Assembly (NCBI GenBank): GCA_044361315.1
Contig: JBIKJA010000013.1
Span: 1-64,000, forward strand
Length of the DNA: 64,000 bases
Reading direction: 5' to 3'
DNA from: Crocinitomix sp044361315
Lineage (GTDB): Bacteria; Bacteroidota; Bacteroidia; Flavobacteriales_D; Crocinitomicaceae
Part shown: piece after piece, positions 17,931-26,870 of the stretch
How positions within the stretch are numbered: the first letter of the stretch is position 1
Layout: each line of letters opens with the position of its first letter
Made by a program: the position numbers and the translations under genes
Notes under the pieces: model-generated
Seen by the model: the letters and a program-made list of their open reading frames with translations, nothing else
Databases searched by the model: none
Told to the model about the DNA's origin: nothing

Positions 17931-19358
17931 ATGAAACGAGGAGACGAAATCGAAGTATCCATTACCGATTATGCTTTTGGCGGACAAGGCATGGCAAAAT
18001 TAGACACTGACGAGGGTCGTTATGTGATTTTTGTTGAAAATTCGCTACCTGGTCAAAAGGTTTTAGCAAGGATTGTTAAAAAGCGTAAAAAATTCGCCGA
18101 ATGTAAAATGATTCGAGTTTTAGAAAAATCTCCAGACGAAATTTCTTTACCATATCAACCAATTTCTGGGGCACCTTACATTAGCTTACCAATTGATTTA
18201 CAGCGAAAATACAAACTTGAATCGACCTTAATTCAATACAAAAAAATTGGTGAAATTCACACTATCGATGAAATTTTTGATACCTATTTGGAATCACCAG
18301 CTCAATTTAATTACCGAAATAAAATGGAATATTCGTTTTCTACAATTCGCCAAGATTTAGAAACGAATACCGAATTAGACGACCAATTTGGGTTAGGATT
18401 TAAAACGCGCGGAACTTGGTGGAAAGTTGAAAACTTAGATGCCCCAGACGGACTTTTTGATGAAGATTTTGAATCAAAATTAAAAGCGATTCGCTTATTT
18501 CTTGAATCGACAGGCTTACCCGCTTGGCATCCACCCAAAAAAATCGGTTTTTTCCGACACATTGTCGTCCGAAAATCATTTGCAAAAAATCAACTCTTAA
18601 TTAACCTCGTTACGTCCTCACAAGGATTGGATAAGTTTGACGTTGAAGCCTTTAAAAACTTTATGGTTAACCTTTTAGGTCATCGTTTGGCAGGTTTACA
18701 ACACACGGTAAATGACGATGTTGCCGACCGTTCAAAAATCGAAAATGGTGAAAACGGTTTAATTTATGGTGAACCAATTGTGTTGGAAACCTTGTTGGAT
18801 TTGCAATTTGAAATCAGCATGGAAAGTTTTTTTCAAACCAATCCTAAAAGTGCCGAGCGCTTGTACAATAAAGCGATAGAATACGCACAAACTTATTTCG
18901 ATTTAAAAGGTGAAGTTTTAATGGATTTGTTTTGTGGTACAGGCACCATTGGGCAAATTATGGCCAATCGAATTGCAGGGGTAAAAGTAATTGGGGTTGA
19001 CATCGTTCCTGAAGCCATCGAAGACGCCAAACGAAATGCCGAACGAAATCAAATCAAAAATTTGGACTTTTATGCTGCGGATGTTGGCAAATTTTTAATT
19101 GAATATCCAAATTTCACGGATACCATTCACACCATTATGTTGGACCCTCCTCGCGCAGGAATAGCACCAAAAACCTTGCAAAAAATCATGAATTTAAAAG
19201 CGAAACAAATTGTGTATATTTCATGCAATCCAGCAACACAAGCAAGGGATGCAAAGGATTTGTTGGCAAATGGTTATACGATGAAAAAACTATCTTTGGT
19301 GGATCAGTTTCCTCATACCAGCCATATTGAGGCGGTGGCGCTGTTTTTAAAATCCTAA
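17931..19358 (+). CDS. rlmD: RlmD/TrmA-family (uracil-5-)-methyltransferase
   Basis: The product has 475 residues from ATG 17931. It has an N-terminal TRAM domain (about 5-60), a central RNA-binding region, then a class I SAM methyltransferase domain with DLFCGTGTIG for SAM binding, DPPRAGI, and the nucleophile Cys in YISCNPATQARD. The family makes 5-methyluridine in rRNA or tRNA. Odd point: RumA/RlmD normally carries a [4Fe-4S]-binding CxxxxxCxxC block just after TRAM, but here that stretch reads PYQPISGAPYISLPIDLQ with no cysteine. It is therefore an iron-sulphur-free variant and the target base (U1939 in E. coli 23S rRNA) is not certain. Its stop abuts the convergent gene at 19359. Confidence 0.88.
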   Translation: MKRGDEIEVSITDYAFGGQGMAKLDTDEGRYVIFVENSLPGQKVLARIVKKRKKFAECKMIRVLEKSPDEISLPYQPISGAPYISLPIDLQRKYKLESTLIQYKKIGEIHTIDEIFDTYLESPAQFNYRNKMEYSFSTIRQDLETNTELDDQFGLGFKTRGTWWKVENLDAPDGLFDEDFESKLKAIRLFLESTGLPAWHPPKKIGFFRHIVVRKSFAKNQLLINLVTSSQGLDKFDVEAFKNFMVNLLGHRLAGLQHTVNDDVADRSKIENGENGLIYGEPIVLETLLDLQFEISMESFFQTNPKSAERLYNKAIEYAQTYFDLKGEVLMDLFCGTGTIGQIMANRIAGVKVIGVDIVPEAIEDAKRNAERNQIKNLDFYAADVGKFLIEYPNFTDTIHTIMLDPPRAGIAPKTLQKIMNLKAKQIVYISCNPATQARDAKDLLANGYTMKKLSLVDQFPHTSHIEAVALFLKS

Positions 19359-19853
19359 TTAATCCACCTTCAAACCTACCCCATTTACCAAGGTTTTTAG
19401 TTGGTTGATTTGATCGAGTGGTTTTTCCGTTTTGATGTTTTTCATTTTTTGTTTAAACGCGATAGGCTTCATACTCCAAATCCCAATTCGTTCACATTCA
19501 AAACAAATGGAAAGTGAGGCTACTGGTTGATCCGATTTGTCATAATACACGATGCCATGCCGAGGAATGTAACAACTTGATAACCCATAAATTAATTCAT
19601 CAACTCCTTTGGCAAAGATTTTTGTTAACGCCGTGTGAAACGATTCTTTTAACAAAATTCCTTCTCTCTTTTTAGATTTTGCAAACTCAGTTCCATTGTA
19701 AATAGCTTGATCCAATTGATGTGTCTGTTCAAAATCTTGATTAAACTCAAAAATTTTAGCATAAGCAAATGGCACATTCGGAAAAATAAAATTTTTGGAG
19801 AATCCTTGAATTGAAAGAACCAAAAACATAGTCAAAACTGATAATTTTATCAT
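19359..19853 (-). CDS. Secreted hypothetical protein with CYxPRH and CFEC motifs
   Basis: From ATG 19853 the product has 164 residues and begins with a clean signal peptide (MIKLSVLTMFLVL...GFSK). A longer start at 19880 would add nine residues in front. The mature part holds SSCYIPRHGIVYYD and SICFECERIGIW. The clustered Cys and His suggest a disulphide or metal site. This pattern is familiar from uncharacterised Bacteroidota proteins, but I know of no assigned function. It is convergent with the methyltransferase gene, stop to stop with no gap. Confidence 0.7.
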   Translation of the reverse strand: MIKLSVLTMFLVLSIQGFSKNFIFPNVPFAYAKIFEFNQDFEQTHQLDQAIYNGTEFAKSKKREGILLKESFHTALTKIFAKGVDELIYGLSSCYIPRHGIVYYDKSDQPVASLSICFECERIGIWSMKPIAFKQKMKNIKTEKPLDQINQLKTLVNGVGLKVD

Positions 19854-19946
19854 AAGAACTTGTTTAAAAATCAGAAACATAAACCTAGTTCGATTAATTG
19901 TACTTCCGAATATAAAATATAATTATCAAATATTCTACATTCTTTT

Positions 19947-19954
19947 TAATTTTG
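19947..19954 (+). promoter_or_regulatory. -7 box (TAATTTTG) six bases before the start codon at 19961
   Basis: A perfect TAnnTTTG match. The spacing predicts transcription starting at or next to the ATG, hence a leaderless or nearly leaderless mRNA. Confidence 0.45.
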
Positions 19955-19960
19955 TAAGTA

Positions 19961-20722
19961 ATGTCAGATCGTTGTTTTAATTATTTTGATGCACTTATTG
20001 AAACGATCGCTCTTCCTGCCGTCTTAAACAATCCGTTTGAAGGAAATCCACCAAAAATTGCAAAACTTGCTGCGAAAGAAATTCAGGTATTTTTGACCAT
20101 TAATGAAACGACTTTTGCCTATTCATTTGGAATGTACCCCGACGAAAATCAACCTTCAAAAGGCAAAATGTTTGGGGTTTTAGTCGTCAGAAATAAACTG
20201 GGACAATTGGGATACCTGGCCGCTTATTCTGGAAAATTACCCGCAAGTTTTTCGGATTCACGTTTTGTCCCTTCACTTTTTGACGAAGCATCCGATGATT
20301 CATTTATTGGCAAAGGCATGCGAAAATTGACAGAATATGGAACCGAAATCGCCGATTTATCAAAACATCCTGATGAAAATGAAGAATTAATTTTGGATTT
20401 AAAAGAAAAACGAAGGCTAAAGTCGATTGCTTTGCAAACCCAATTATTTTCGCATTATAACTTTCTAAATCAAGCCCAAGAATTAAAGAATGTCATCCAA
20501 ATTTTTGAAGAAAGCACGCAAAATTTACCTCCAGCTGGCTCGGGCGAATGTGCAGCTCCAAAATTACTTCAATTTGCTTTTGAAAAGGGATATGTTCCCG
20601 TTGCCATTGCCGAATTTTGGTGGGGCAAATCTCCTAAAATTGAAAATCGGGTGCACAAACAGTATTATCCGCCTTGTCGGGATAAATGCCAACCCATTTT
20701 AAAATTTATGTTGGATTATTAA
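19961..20722 (+). CDS. Isolated N-terminal domain of long-form RluA-family pseudouridine synthase
   Basis: The product has 253 residues. The sequence matches the N-terminal extension of the long (about 550 residue) RluA-family enzymes: GKMFGVLVVRNKLGQLGYLA with YSGKLP, then PPAGSGECAAPKLLQFAF, IAEFWWGKSPK and a final PPCRDKCQPIL. In the long proteins a pseudouridine synthase catalytic domain with an HRLDxxTSG motif follows at once. Here the gene stops right at that boundary (MLDY-stop) and no catalytic domain lies downstream; the next gene is on the other strand. It is either a genuine stand-alone domain or a split partner of a synthase elsewhere. Conserved Cys, Glu and Trp are retained, so it does not look decayed. 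Confidence 0.8.
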   Translation: MSDRCFNYFDALIETIALPAVLNNPFEGNPPKIAKLAAKEIQVFLTINETTFAYSFGMYPDENQPSKGKMFGVLVVRNKLGQLGYLAAYSGKLPASFSDSRFVPSLFDEASDDSFIGKGMRKLTEYGTEIADLSKHPDENEELILDLKEKRRLKSIALQTQLFSHYNFLNQAQELKNVIQIFEESTQNLPPAGSGECAAPKLLQFAFEKGYVPVAIAEFWWGKSPKIENRVHKQYYPPCRDKCQPILKFMLDY

Positions 20723-20733
20723 TTGATTTTTAA

Positions 20734-20907
20734 TCACTTGTTAATTCGCCCGGTTTTGGGATCATACCCATACGGACAATGTTTACAGCCACTTTTACAA
20801 CAATAACCTCGTTTAAGATGGTACTTTTCTGTAAAGACAATATAGCCCTCCGCTGTTTTATAAAAATCGTCAGGATCTAATTCACTTAACTTAGAAAATT
20901 GGCTCAT
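20734..20907 (-). CDS. DUF5522 family small cysteine-rich protein
   Basis: The product has 57 residues (MSQFSKLSELDPDDFYKTA...), ATG at 20907-20905 and TGA at 20736-20734. The conserved core is GYIVFTEKYHLKRGYCC, followed by KSGCKHCPYGYDP. The four cysteines and a histidine (CCxxxCxHC) suggest a small metal-binding module. It begins two bases after the stop of the subtilase gene, so it is probably co-translated with it, and it converges on the RluA-like domain gene with 11 bases between stops. The function of DUF5522 is unknown. Confidence 0.9.
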   Translation of the reverse strand: MSQFSKLSELDPDDFYKTAEGYIVFTEKYHLKRGYCCKSGCKHCPYGYDPKTGRINK

Positions 20908-20909
20908 AC

Positions 20910-23522
20910 TTAATTTTTCACGAATTTTTTGGTGTAAACTTCGTTTTCTGTATATACCTGAATCAAATAATTCCCAGAACTTAAATTGTCAATGGCTATT
21001 TGTGTGCTAGGATTCGTGAGATCGATTAAAACTTTACCATCCATAGCATAAATTTGAACGCTTATAATTTCTACATCACCCCTGAAAAACAAGGAACTAT
21101 TAGCAGGATTAGGATAAATTTCAAAATTATTGGTTTCTTCCACAATTCCTAACTGTGGTCCGATATACACACAATAATCTTCGTATTCACCATAAAAGTC
21201 ATCAGTCGGACAAGCGACTGGCTCTGCCAAGGCACTCATGCCAATTCGAATTTTTGTCACACCATTTAAGGCATCTCCAGGAATTGAAATAGATTGATTA
21301 AATGTCCCTAAAATGGAAAAATCATCTACAACCGTTTCTGCCCCTCCATCAAATACCCCATTTTGGTTAAAATCGATATAAATTGAATAACGTTCTGTGA
21401 ATGAACTGGCTGTAAAACCAGGCTTAATTCGGAATACATAGGTTTCACCAGGTGTCAAGGCCGTTATAATTTGCTCAGAGCGCAACCAACCATTATTTTC
21501 TCCCGTTCCATTGCTATAACCATTCACAAAAATCGAATCAATCCATTCTAAATTATTGTTGGCACCAATTACTCCACAATAGTCCAATTCGGTACAAACG
21601 CCACAACCTTGCGTAGTAAAAATTGCCGATTCACTGTAGCCTCGGGTACTGTCATCACACAAGGTATAAATTTGAACCTCGTAATTGATACACCCCATTA
21701 AATCCGTTAAGGTCAGTGGTGATGTTACATCTTCTAATTCTGTCCATGTGTCTTCTTCTTCCACCGAATACCTCACTTTATATTCAGTAGCATACAATAT
21801 AGAAGGCCATGAAATTTCGAGCGAATTTTCTGTTTTGGTTGGATTCGATAATTCAGGATTTTTACAACACCCATCTGTTTCAAAAATTAATGGGAAGGAT
21901 GCATCGCTGAGTCCATCTGCGTCACAATCTGCTTGAATGGTTAAGGTATAAGATGTACATGGTCTCAACGTATCAAAAGTGATCGTATTTCCAGCAAGGA
22001 CCACTATTTCACTTCCAAGTCCACCTGTTCGTTGTAGGGTCAAAATATAATCCGCCGAAAATCCATCCCACTCAATTACGGCTGATGTATCTGAAAACTC
22101 ATTTACTCTAACGTTGTACGGTGGAATACAAGCATCTACATCACAAGCTGCCAATAATAATTCAATTGAATTATTGACGTTTAATCGCCCACCAGTAAGT
22201 ACTTCGCTAGATAAAGCTGGCTTAAGATCCACCCCATCCAAAATATATTCTTTTAATTGCAAAGCAGCCCCAGCTGGATCATACTTAACAAAATTGATAA
22301 AAGACGGACAATCCGCCGAAATCGCTAAGGCCACCGCACCAGCCACACACGGCGAAGCAAATGAAGTCCCACTCGTGCTCGAATAAATATCACCTGGCAC
22401 TGGCAAACGAACTAAATTTCCCGGTGCTGCCAAATCTACTGAGGTCGTTCCATACCCACTTCCTGCGCGTAAATCTAAATTGTTCGATGAAGTAACACCA
22501 ATAAAGTACGGACTTGCACAATTTGTAGGCATGTCCCCAGATTCATCGACATTTAAATTACTGTTGGTGGTGGCACCTACACTTAAAATTCCTTGCTCAC
22601 CCATCGTATCGTACATTGCACACCAAAGCGGTGAATCTGCAGGATCGCCATTGTTAATGCCCCAGGATGAATTGGTGACAACCACAAAAGCTCCTTTTGT
22701 CCCGTACGATTCATTGTAAAGTTTTCGCATTTTCAAAGGATAAGAGTACGCCGCAATCACCGAGGCCTCATTCGAAGCTTCTTGCCCTTTTATAATCATC
22801 ATTTTGACCTTCCAATTTACTCCTGAAACTCCTAAACCGTTATCACCACTTGCACCAACCATGCCCGCCACCCGCGTGCCATGACTCCCAAAACCAATCT
22901 CGTCGTTTTCAGTTTGTACATTCCAGCCATTATAATCGTCTACATAACCGTTTAGGTCGTTGTCAATCCCATCTTCAGGAATTTCGGCATAATTTTTCCA
23001 AATATTATTTACCAAATCCACATGCGCAATATCCACTCCACCGCCTTCAATAATGCAGACTACAATGGTGTCGCCATGGGTGGTTACGCCACCAGTTGTA
23101 TATTCCCAAGCATCTGTAGCATCAATATCGGCATCCACAATTCCAGCATCAGCCCCTGTGTTTTTCAAAAACCATTGTTGTACAAATTGCGGATCATCTG
23201 GAATTACTTCGCGTTGAGTAATCAAATGATTTTTTTGAACGATTAAAACTTCTGGCGTGGCTAATAATAACGCTGAAACCTGCTCTAAATTCGTGGTTGG
23301 ATCCTGAAATTTAACCAGATAAATTCCCATGAAGTCATTCAATTCTTCTAATTCGCTAATCGCAATGCGATGTGCTTCGTCAAACGAACGAATAAATGCA
23401 TGAACATCCGTTGCGGGTTGAAGTTGAATCAACAATTCACCACGAACAAAATTAAGCTGCTGATTGAAGGCAACTAAAGAACTTAAAAAAAATAAGATGA
23501 ATACAATTCTCCGCATTTTCAT
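20910..23522 (-). CDS. T9SS-exported subtilisin-like peptidase (S8) with fibronectin III and GEVED domains
   Basis: The product has 870 residues. It carries a signal peptide (1-20), a propeptide-like region (to about 110) and a subtilase domain (about 150-455) with His214 in GSHGTRVAG and Ser387 in SGTSFASP. Two fibronectin type III-like domains with cysteines (about 465-640) and a GEVED domain (DFNQNGVFDGG ... EDYCVYIG, about 650-785) follow, then a type A T9SS domain ending in KKFVKN. Odd point: the position of the catalytic Asp (usually DTG or DGG) reads IIEGGGVD, so Glu159 replaces Asp. The enzyme may be weak, altered or use the nearby Asp164. It is coupled to the DUF5522 gene downstream. 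Confidence 0.92.
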   Translation of the reverse strand: MKMRRIVFILFFLSSLVAFNQQLNFVRGELLIQLQPATDVHAFIRSFDEAHRIAISELEELNDFMGIYLVKFQDPTTNLEQVSALLLATPEVLIVQKNHLITQREVIPDDPQFVQQWFLKNTGADAGIVDADIDATDAWEYTTGGVTTHGDTIVVCIIEGGGVDIAHVDLVNNIWKNYAEIPEDGIDNDLNGYVDDYNGWNVQTENDEIGFGSHGTRVAGMVGASGDNGLGVSGVNWKVKMMIIKGQEASNEASVIAAYSYPLKMRKLYNESYGTKGAFVVVTNSSWGINNGDPADSPLWCAMYDTMGEQGILSVGATTNSNLNVDESGDMPTNCASPYFIGVTSSNNLDLRAGSGYGTTSVDLAAPGNLVRLPVPGDIYSSTSGTSFASPCVAGAVALAISADCPSFINFVKYDPAGAALQLKEYILDGVDLKPALSSEVLTGGRLNVNNSIELLLAACDVDACIPPYNVRVNEFSDTSAVIEWDGFSADYILTLQRTGGLGSEIVVLAGNTITFDTLRPCTSYTLTIQADCDADGLSDASFPLIFETDGCCKNPELSNPTKTENSLEISWPSILYATEYKVRYSVEEEDTWTELEDVTSPLTLTDLMGCINYEVQIYTLCDDSTRGYSESAIFTTQGCGVCTELDYCGVIGANNNLEWIDSIFVNGYSNGTGENNGWLRSEQIITALTPGETYVFRIKPGFTASSFTERYSIYIDFNQNGVFDGGAETVVDDFSILGTFNQSISIPGDALNGVTKIRIGMSALAEPVACPTDDFYGEYEDYCVYIGPQLGIVEETNNFEIYPNPANSSLFFRGDVEIISVQIYAMDGKVLIDLTNPSTQIAIDNLSSGNYLIQVYTENEVYTKKFVKN

Positions 23523-23618
23523 GTTTTTGTAAAAATAATTAAATCTTTTCTTATTTCCAATGCTTAAATTTTAAATGAAGGTTCTGTTGATTCTTGTGGA
23601 CAAAATCCTTAGCAAACC

Positions 23619-25241
23619 CTAAAAATTTGATTTAAACCCGATGTGAATTTTCGTACCATTCAAGGCAAACGGATTGTCATCTAATTTCCCATTGGCAACA
23701 ATTATTTCCAATTGATTCGAGTTATTAATTAAACCAAATCCAAACCCAATACTGTGGGTATAATTTTTACTTGTATTGACAAAATTGGCATAATCATACA
23801 GTATTTTCAATGAAAGTGATTCAATCGGCTTAAATTCTAATTCATTGCTCAAAATCCAAATTTCTTTACCCTCCAATTCCAATTCATAAAAGCCACGCAC
23901 ACTTTGTAAGCCACCAAAAAAAATGAATTCATTCCGCGCCAATGGCACAATCGATGAAACGGTTTGTAATTGTAAACTATTGTTTAAATGAAAAAACTTT
24001 AAAAAATCAATCGTTTGAGCGTATTTAATTTGAATTTTATTGTTCCCAACCGTTCGTTTATCCGTCGCTAAGGTGTCATTTCGATACGCATAAAGTCCTG
24101 CAGTAATAAACAACGAAGGGTGGTAAAAAGCCAAAAGATCAGTTAAAATTGGTCTAAATAAAACCGACGACCCAATGGTGTTTTTACTAAAATCCCTAAA
24201 ACCACTAATGGGAACGGATGAAATCGTAGTTGAGCTCTCTAGTTGGTTAAATACACTGACGCGAAACTGAGGATTTCGATAGGTCACCGCAAACGATAAA
24301 TCTGATCGAACGAACGAGGTATCTTGCTTTTGCAAATTGAGATCGGTTCCAATCCCAAAAGGCGTTCCAAATAAATAGGGATATTCTAAAATGGTTTTTA
24401 GATTTTGAGTTTTATCCGGGTTGTTTTTCCAGTTCAAATGAATGGTCTCTGCCCTATTCAACGCATTTTTTAGTTGCAAATTCACATAGCCATTCAAAAC
24501 AATTCGCTCCGTTACCCTATCTTGCTGAAAACCAATGAATCCATCCGCACTGCTCGATTTTTTTCGTTCGATGTAAACATAAACTTCTGCCTTCCCTTCT
24601 CGAAACAAAATCTCGGGTGATTTTGGAACAAGGTAAGATTCCGAATTTCGCAAAATCGTTTCTAAATTTCGAATCTTTTCCTCATTGTAAACTTCCCCTG
24701 CTTTAATTCCCAAAATACTGAGCACCGTTTTTTCATGAAAGTCTTCCGTACTTTTAATATGGATTTTGTCAATGACATAAAAACTACCTGAATCAATCGA
24801 ATAAGTAAGCTTTATAATTTCATCATTTTCAATCTGTTCAAGGATTTCTATTTGAGCAAAAGGGTAACCCGAATTTTCCAAATAAATCAACTCATCATTA
24901 ATCCCTGTGACAATTTTGACAATCGATTTTTTGCGGTATTGAACCTTTTTAGGTTCATTTTCGTGCACCAATTCAATTTTTTTGAACTGTTTATTGGCAG
25001 CAAAATAATAATGAACAGCATGCTTTTTAACCACCGTATCCGTTGGGTAAATTCCCAAAAAACCATTTAACCGAAAAATGAGAATCGCTTCGTCAAAATG
25101 AGTTGTTTTTTTTAAACTATCTGCGGGCGTTTTGAATTTAAGCGACAATTTATTAAGGTGATAAAATTCCATGGATTGCTCTTGACAAAACAAGAATTGT
25201 GTCGACAAAATCAATATTACAAGTGCAAACAACCCGCGCAT
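23619..25241 (-). CDS. BamA/TamA-like outer-membrane protein with POTRA domains
   Basis: The product has 540 residues with a signal peptide ending at LFCQ. One or two POTRA-like domains (about 95-225; TGINDELIYLENSGYPFAQ, KIHIKSTEDFHEKT) precede a C-terminal 16-strand barrel of the surface-antigen (Omp85) type (about 235-540), which contains the strand GGLQSVRGFYELE with the conserved R-G-[FY] of the L6 loop and ends in Phe. It is shorter than BamA (five POTRA), nearer TamA or a specialised Omp85 protein. It is probably involved in outer-membrane protein or lipid assembly. The client is unknown. Confidence 0.82.
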   Translation of the reverse strand: MRGLFALVILILSTQFLFCQEQSMEFYHLNKLSLKFKTPADSLKKTTHFDEAILIFRLNGFLGIYPTDTVVKKHAVHYYFAANKQFKKIELVHENEPKKVQYRKKSIVKIVTGINDELIYLENSGYPFAQIEILEQIENDEIIKLTYSIDSGSFYVIDKIHIKSTEDFHEKTVLSILGIKAGEVYNEEKIRNLETILRNSESYLVPKSPEILFREGKAEVYVYIERKKSSSADGFIGFQQDRVTERIVLNGYVNLQLKNALNRAETIHLNWKNNPDKTQNLKTILEYPYLFGTPFGIGTDLNLQKQDTSFVRSDLSFAVTYRNPQFRVSVFNQLESSTTISSVPISGFRDFSKNTIGSSVLFRPILTDLLAFYHPSLFITAGLYAYRNDTLATDKRTVGNNKIQIKYAQTIDFLKFFHLNNSLQLQTVSSIVPLARNEFIFFGGLQSVRGFYELELEGKEIWILSNELEFKPIESLSLKILYDYANFVNTSKNYTHSIGFGFGLINNSNQLEIIVANGKLDDNPFALNGTKIHIGFKSNF

Positions 25242-25350
25242 AAAAGAATTATAACGAAATTTTTCTGATCATCGTATAATTCAACGACTTAAAAGATCTT
25301 AACGAAAAAAGCAAGGCCATAGATCAAAATCAGCTACCCCGCTTTTCATC

Positions 25351-26547
25351 TTACAAACGACCTGGATAAACTTTCAATGCTTCTTCCAGACATTTTACTG
25401 CCTTTTTAAGCGAATCTTGTTCCAATACGTACGCAATTCTAGCTTCTTGAACACCTAAACCTGGGGTAGCATAAAATCCATTGGCAGGCGCCATCATCAC
25501 CGTTGCGCCTTCATACTCAAAATCCTCTAATAACCACTGGCAAAAGCGTTCAGCGCTGTCAATCGGAAATTTAGCAATACAATAAAAAGCACCCTGTGGT
25601 TTCGGACAAAAAACACCTTCAATCGCATTTAATCCATCCACCATAATATCGCGGCGAGCTAGATACTCTTCCACTACTTCGTCAAAATAAGATTGTGGCG
25701 TTTGTAAAGCTGCTTCACTGGCAATTTGTGCCATGGTTGGTGGCGAAAGTCGTGCTTGCGCAAATTTCATCGCAGTTGCCATTACTTCCTTGTTTTTAGA
25801 AATAATCGCCCCAATCCGCGCACCACACATCGAATAACGTTTCGAAACCGAATCAATTAGCACCACATTTTGGTCAATTCCTTCCAAATTCATTACCGAA
25901 TAAGGCACGGCCCCATCGTAACAAAACTCACGGTACACCTCGTCCGCAAACAAATATAAATCGTGTGCTTTCACCAAATCACGCAATTGCTCTAATTCAG
26001 CCTGTGTGTACAAATAACCAGTAGGATTACCAGGGTTGCAAATCACAATTCCTTTGGTCTTAGGCGTAATCAATTTTTCAAATTCAGAAATCGCTGGCAA
26101 AGCAAACCCATTTTCAATCGAAGCGGTTACTGGCACCACATGAATCCCCGCAGTAGTCGCAAAACCATTATAATTGGCGTAAAAAGGCTCTGGAATAATC
26201 ACTTCATCCCCCGGATTAAAGCACGTCATAAAACCAAAAATCAAGGCTTCAGAGCCACCTGTGGTAATAATAATTTCGTCCTTTGTCAACTCAATGCCGC
26301 TCTTTTTATAATAATTCGCCAACCCTACTCTATACGATTCAAATCCAGCAGAATGGCTGTATTCTAACACCGTAATATCCATATTTCTCACCGCATCCAA
26401 CGCAATTTTTGGCGTCGCAATATCAGGCTGACCGATATTTAAGTGATACACATGTTTTCCTGCTTTTTTGGCAGCTTCAGAAAAAGGAACTAATTTTCTA
26501 ATCGGAGATTGGGGCATTTCCTGCCCTTTTATCGAAATTTTCGGCAT
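25351..26547 (-). CDS. PLP-dependent aminotransferase, class I/II (aspartate aminotransferase-like)
   Basis: The product has 398 residues of fold type I. Key residues: Asn174 in NPGNPTG, Asp202 in ADEVYREF (pairs with the pyridine nitrogen), and the Schiff-base Lys236 in SVSKRYSMCGARIG with a phosphate-binding Arg. The N-terminal NIGQPDIATP is typical of the I-gamma subgroup (thermophilic-type AspC). Transfer of an amino group between an amino acid such as aspartate and 2-oxoglutarate is expected. Exact substrates are not readable. It is a single gene with a -7 box 17 bases before the start. Confidence 0.92.
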   Translation of the reverse strand: MPKISIKGQEMPQSPIRKLVPFSEAAKKAGKHVYHLNIGQPDIATPKIALDAVRNMDITVLEYSHSAGFESYRVGLANYYKKSGIELTKDEIIITTGGSEALIFGFMTCFNPGDEVIIPEPFYANYNGFATTAGIHVVPVTASIENGFALPAISEFEKLITPKTKGIVICNPGNPTGYLYTQAELEQLRDLVKAHDLYLFADEVYREFCYDGAVPYSVMNLEGIDQNVVLIDSVSKRYSMCGARIGAIISKNKEVMATAMKFAQARLSPPTMAQIASEAALQTPQSYFDEVVEEYLARRDIMVDGLNAIEGVFCPKPQGAFYCIAKFPIDSAERFCQWLLEDFEYEGATVMMAPANGFYATPGLGVQEARIAYVLEQDSLKKAVKCLEEALKVYPGRL

Positions 26548-26564
26548 TGCTTTAATTTTGAGGT

Positions 26565-26572
26565 CAAAAATA
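26565..26572 (-). promoter_or_regulatory. -7 box (TATTTTTG) for the aminotransferase gene
   Basis: A perfect TAnnTTTG match on the minus strand ends 17 bases before the ATG at 26547. Confidence 0.45.
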
Positions 26573-26652
26573 GTTCGTTTAAACGAAATAAACCAACGAA
26601 ATTTTAATTTAGTTCAATAATGCCTTTATAAATCACTGTTATTTTCTTTTTT

Positions 26653-26755
26653 GGGCAAATTGCCCCCAACAAGTTGGAGGGCAACCGGGCTAACCGCTTT
26701 AGTCCCCAACATCTCGCCTGAAACGCCAGGATCGTTGGGGCGCTGCCGCTTATAT
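26653..26755. repeat. GC-rich palindromic intergenic element
   Basis: This element of about 100 bp is much richer in GC than its surroundings. It holds the palindrome GGGCAAATTGCCC (26653-26665). An overlapping 11-bp stem (TTGCCCCCAAC at 26660-26670 with GTTGG-A-GGGCAA at 26673-26684) has one bulged A and a loop of two. CCCCAAC (26704) pairs with GTTGGGG (26734). It looks like a mobile or interspersed repeat of REP type. A minus-strand 60-codon frame across it is not a gene. Confidence 0.55.
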
Positions 26756-26857
26756 CCCTTTTGCGATGACGTGAACCGATTAACAATCTTACCTATTTTA
26801 ACATCCTTTCTTATAATTAAATTTACAGTTCACAAGAACATAAAAGAATGTTTTGTC

Positions 26858-26865
26858 TACTTTTG
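26858..26865 (+). promoter_or_regulatory. -7 box (TACTTTTG) five bases before ATG 26871
   Basis: A perfect TAnnTTTG match. Transcription would start at or next to the ATG, so the upstream TTG start at 26853 is very unlikely to be used. Confidence 0.5.
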
Positions 26866-26870
26866 TAACA

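Noticed and set aside
26604..26786. 60-codon minus-strand frame across the GC-rich element
   Set aside because: It is produced by the palindromic repeat element and lacks coding features.
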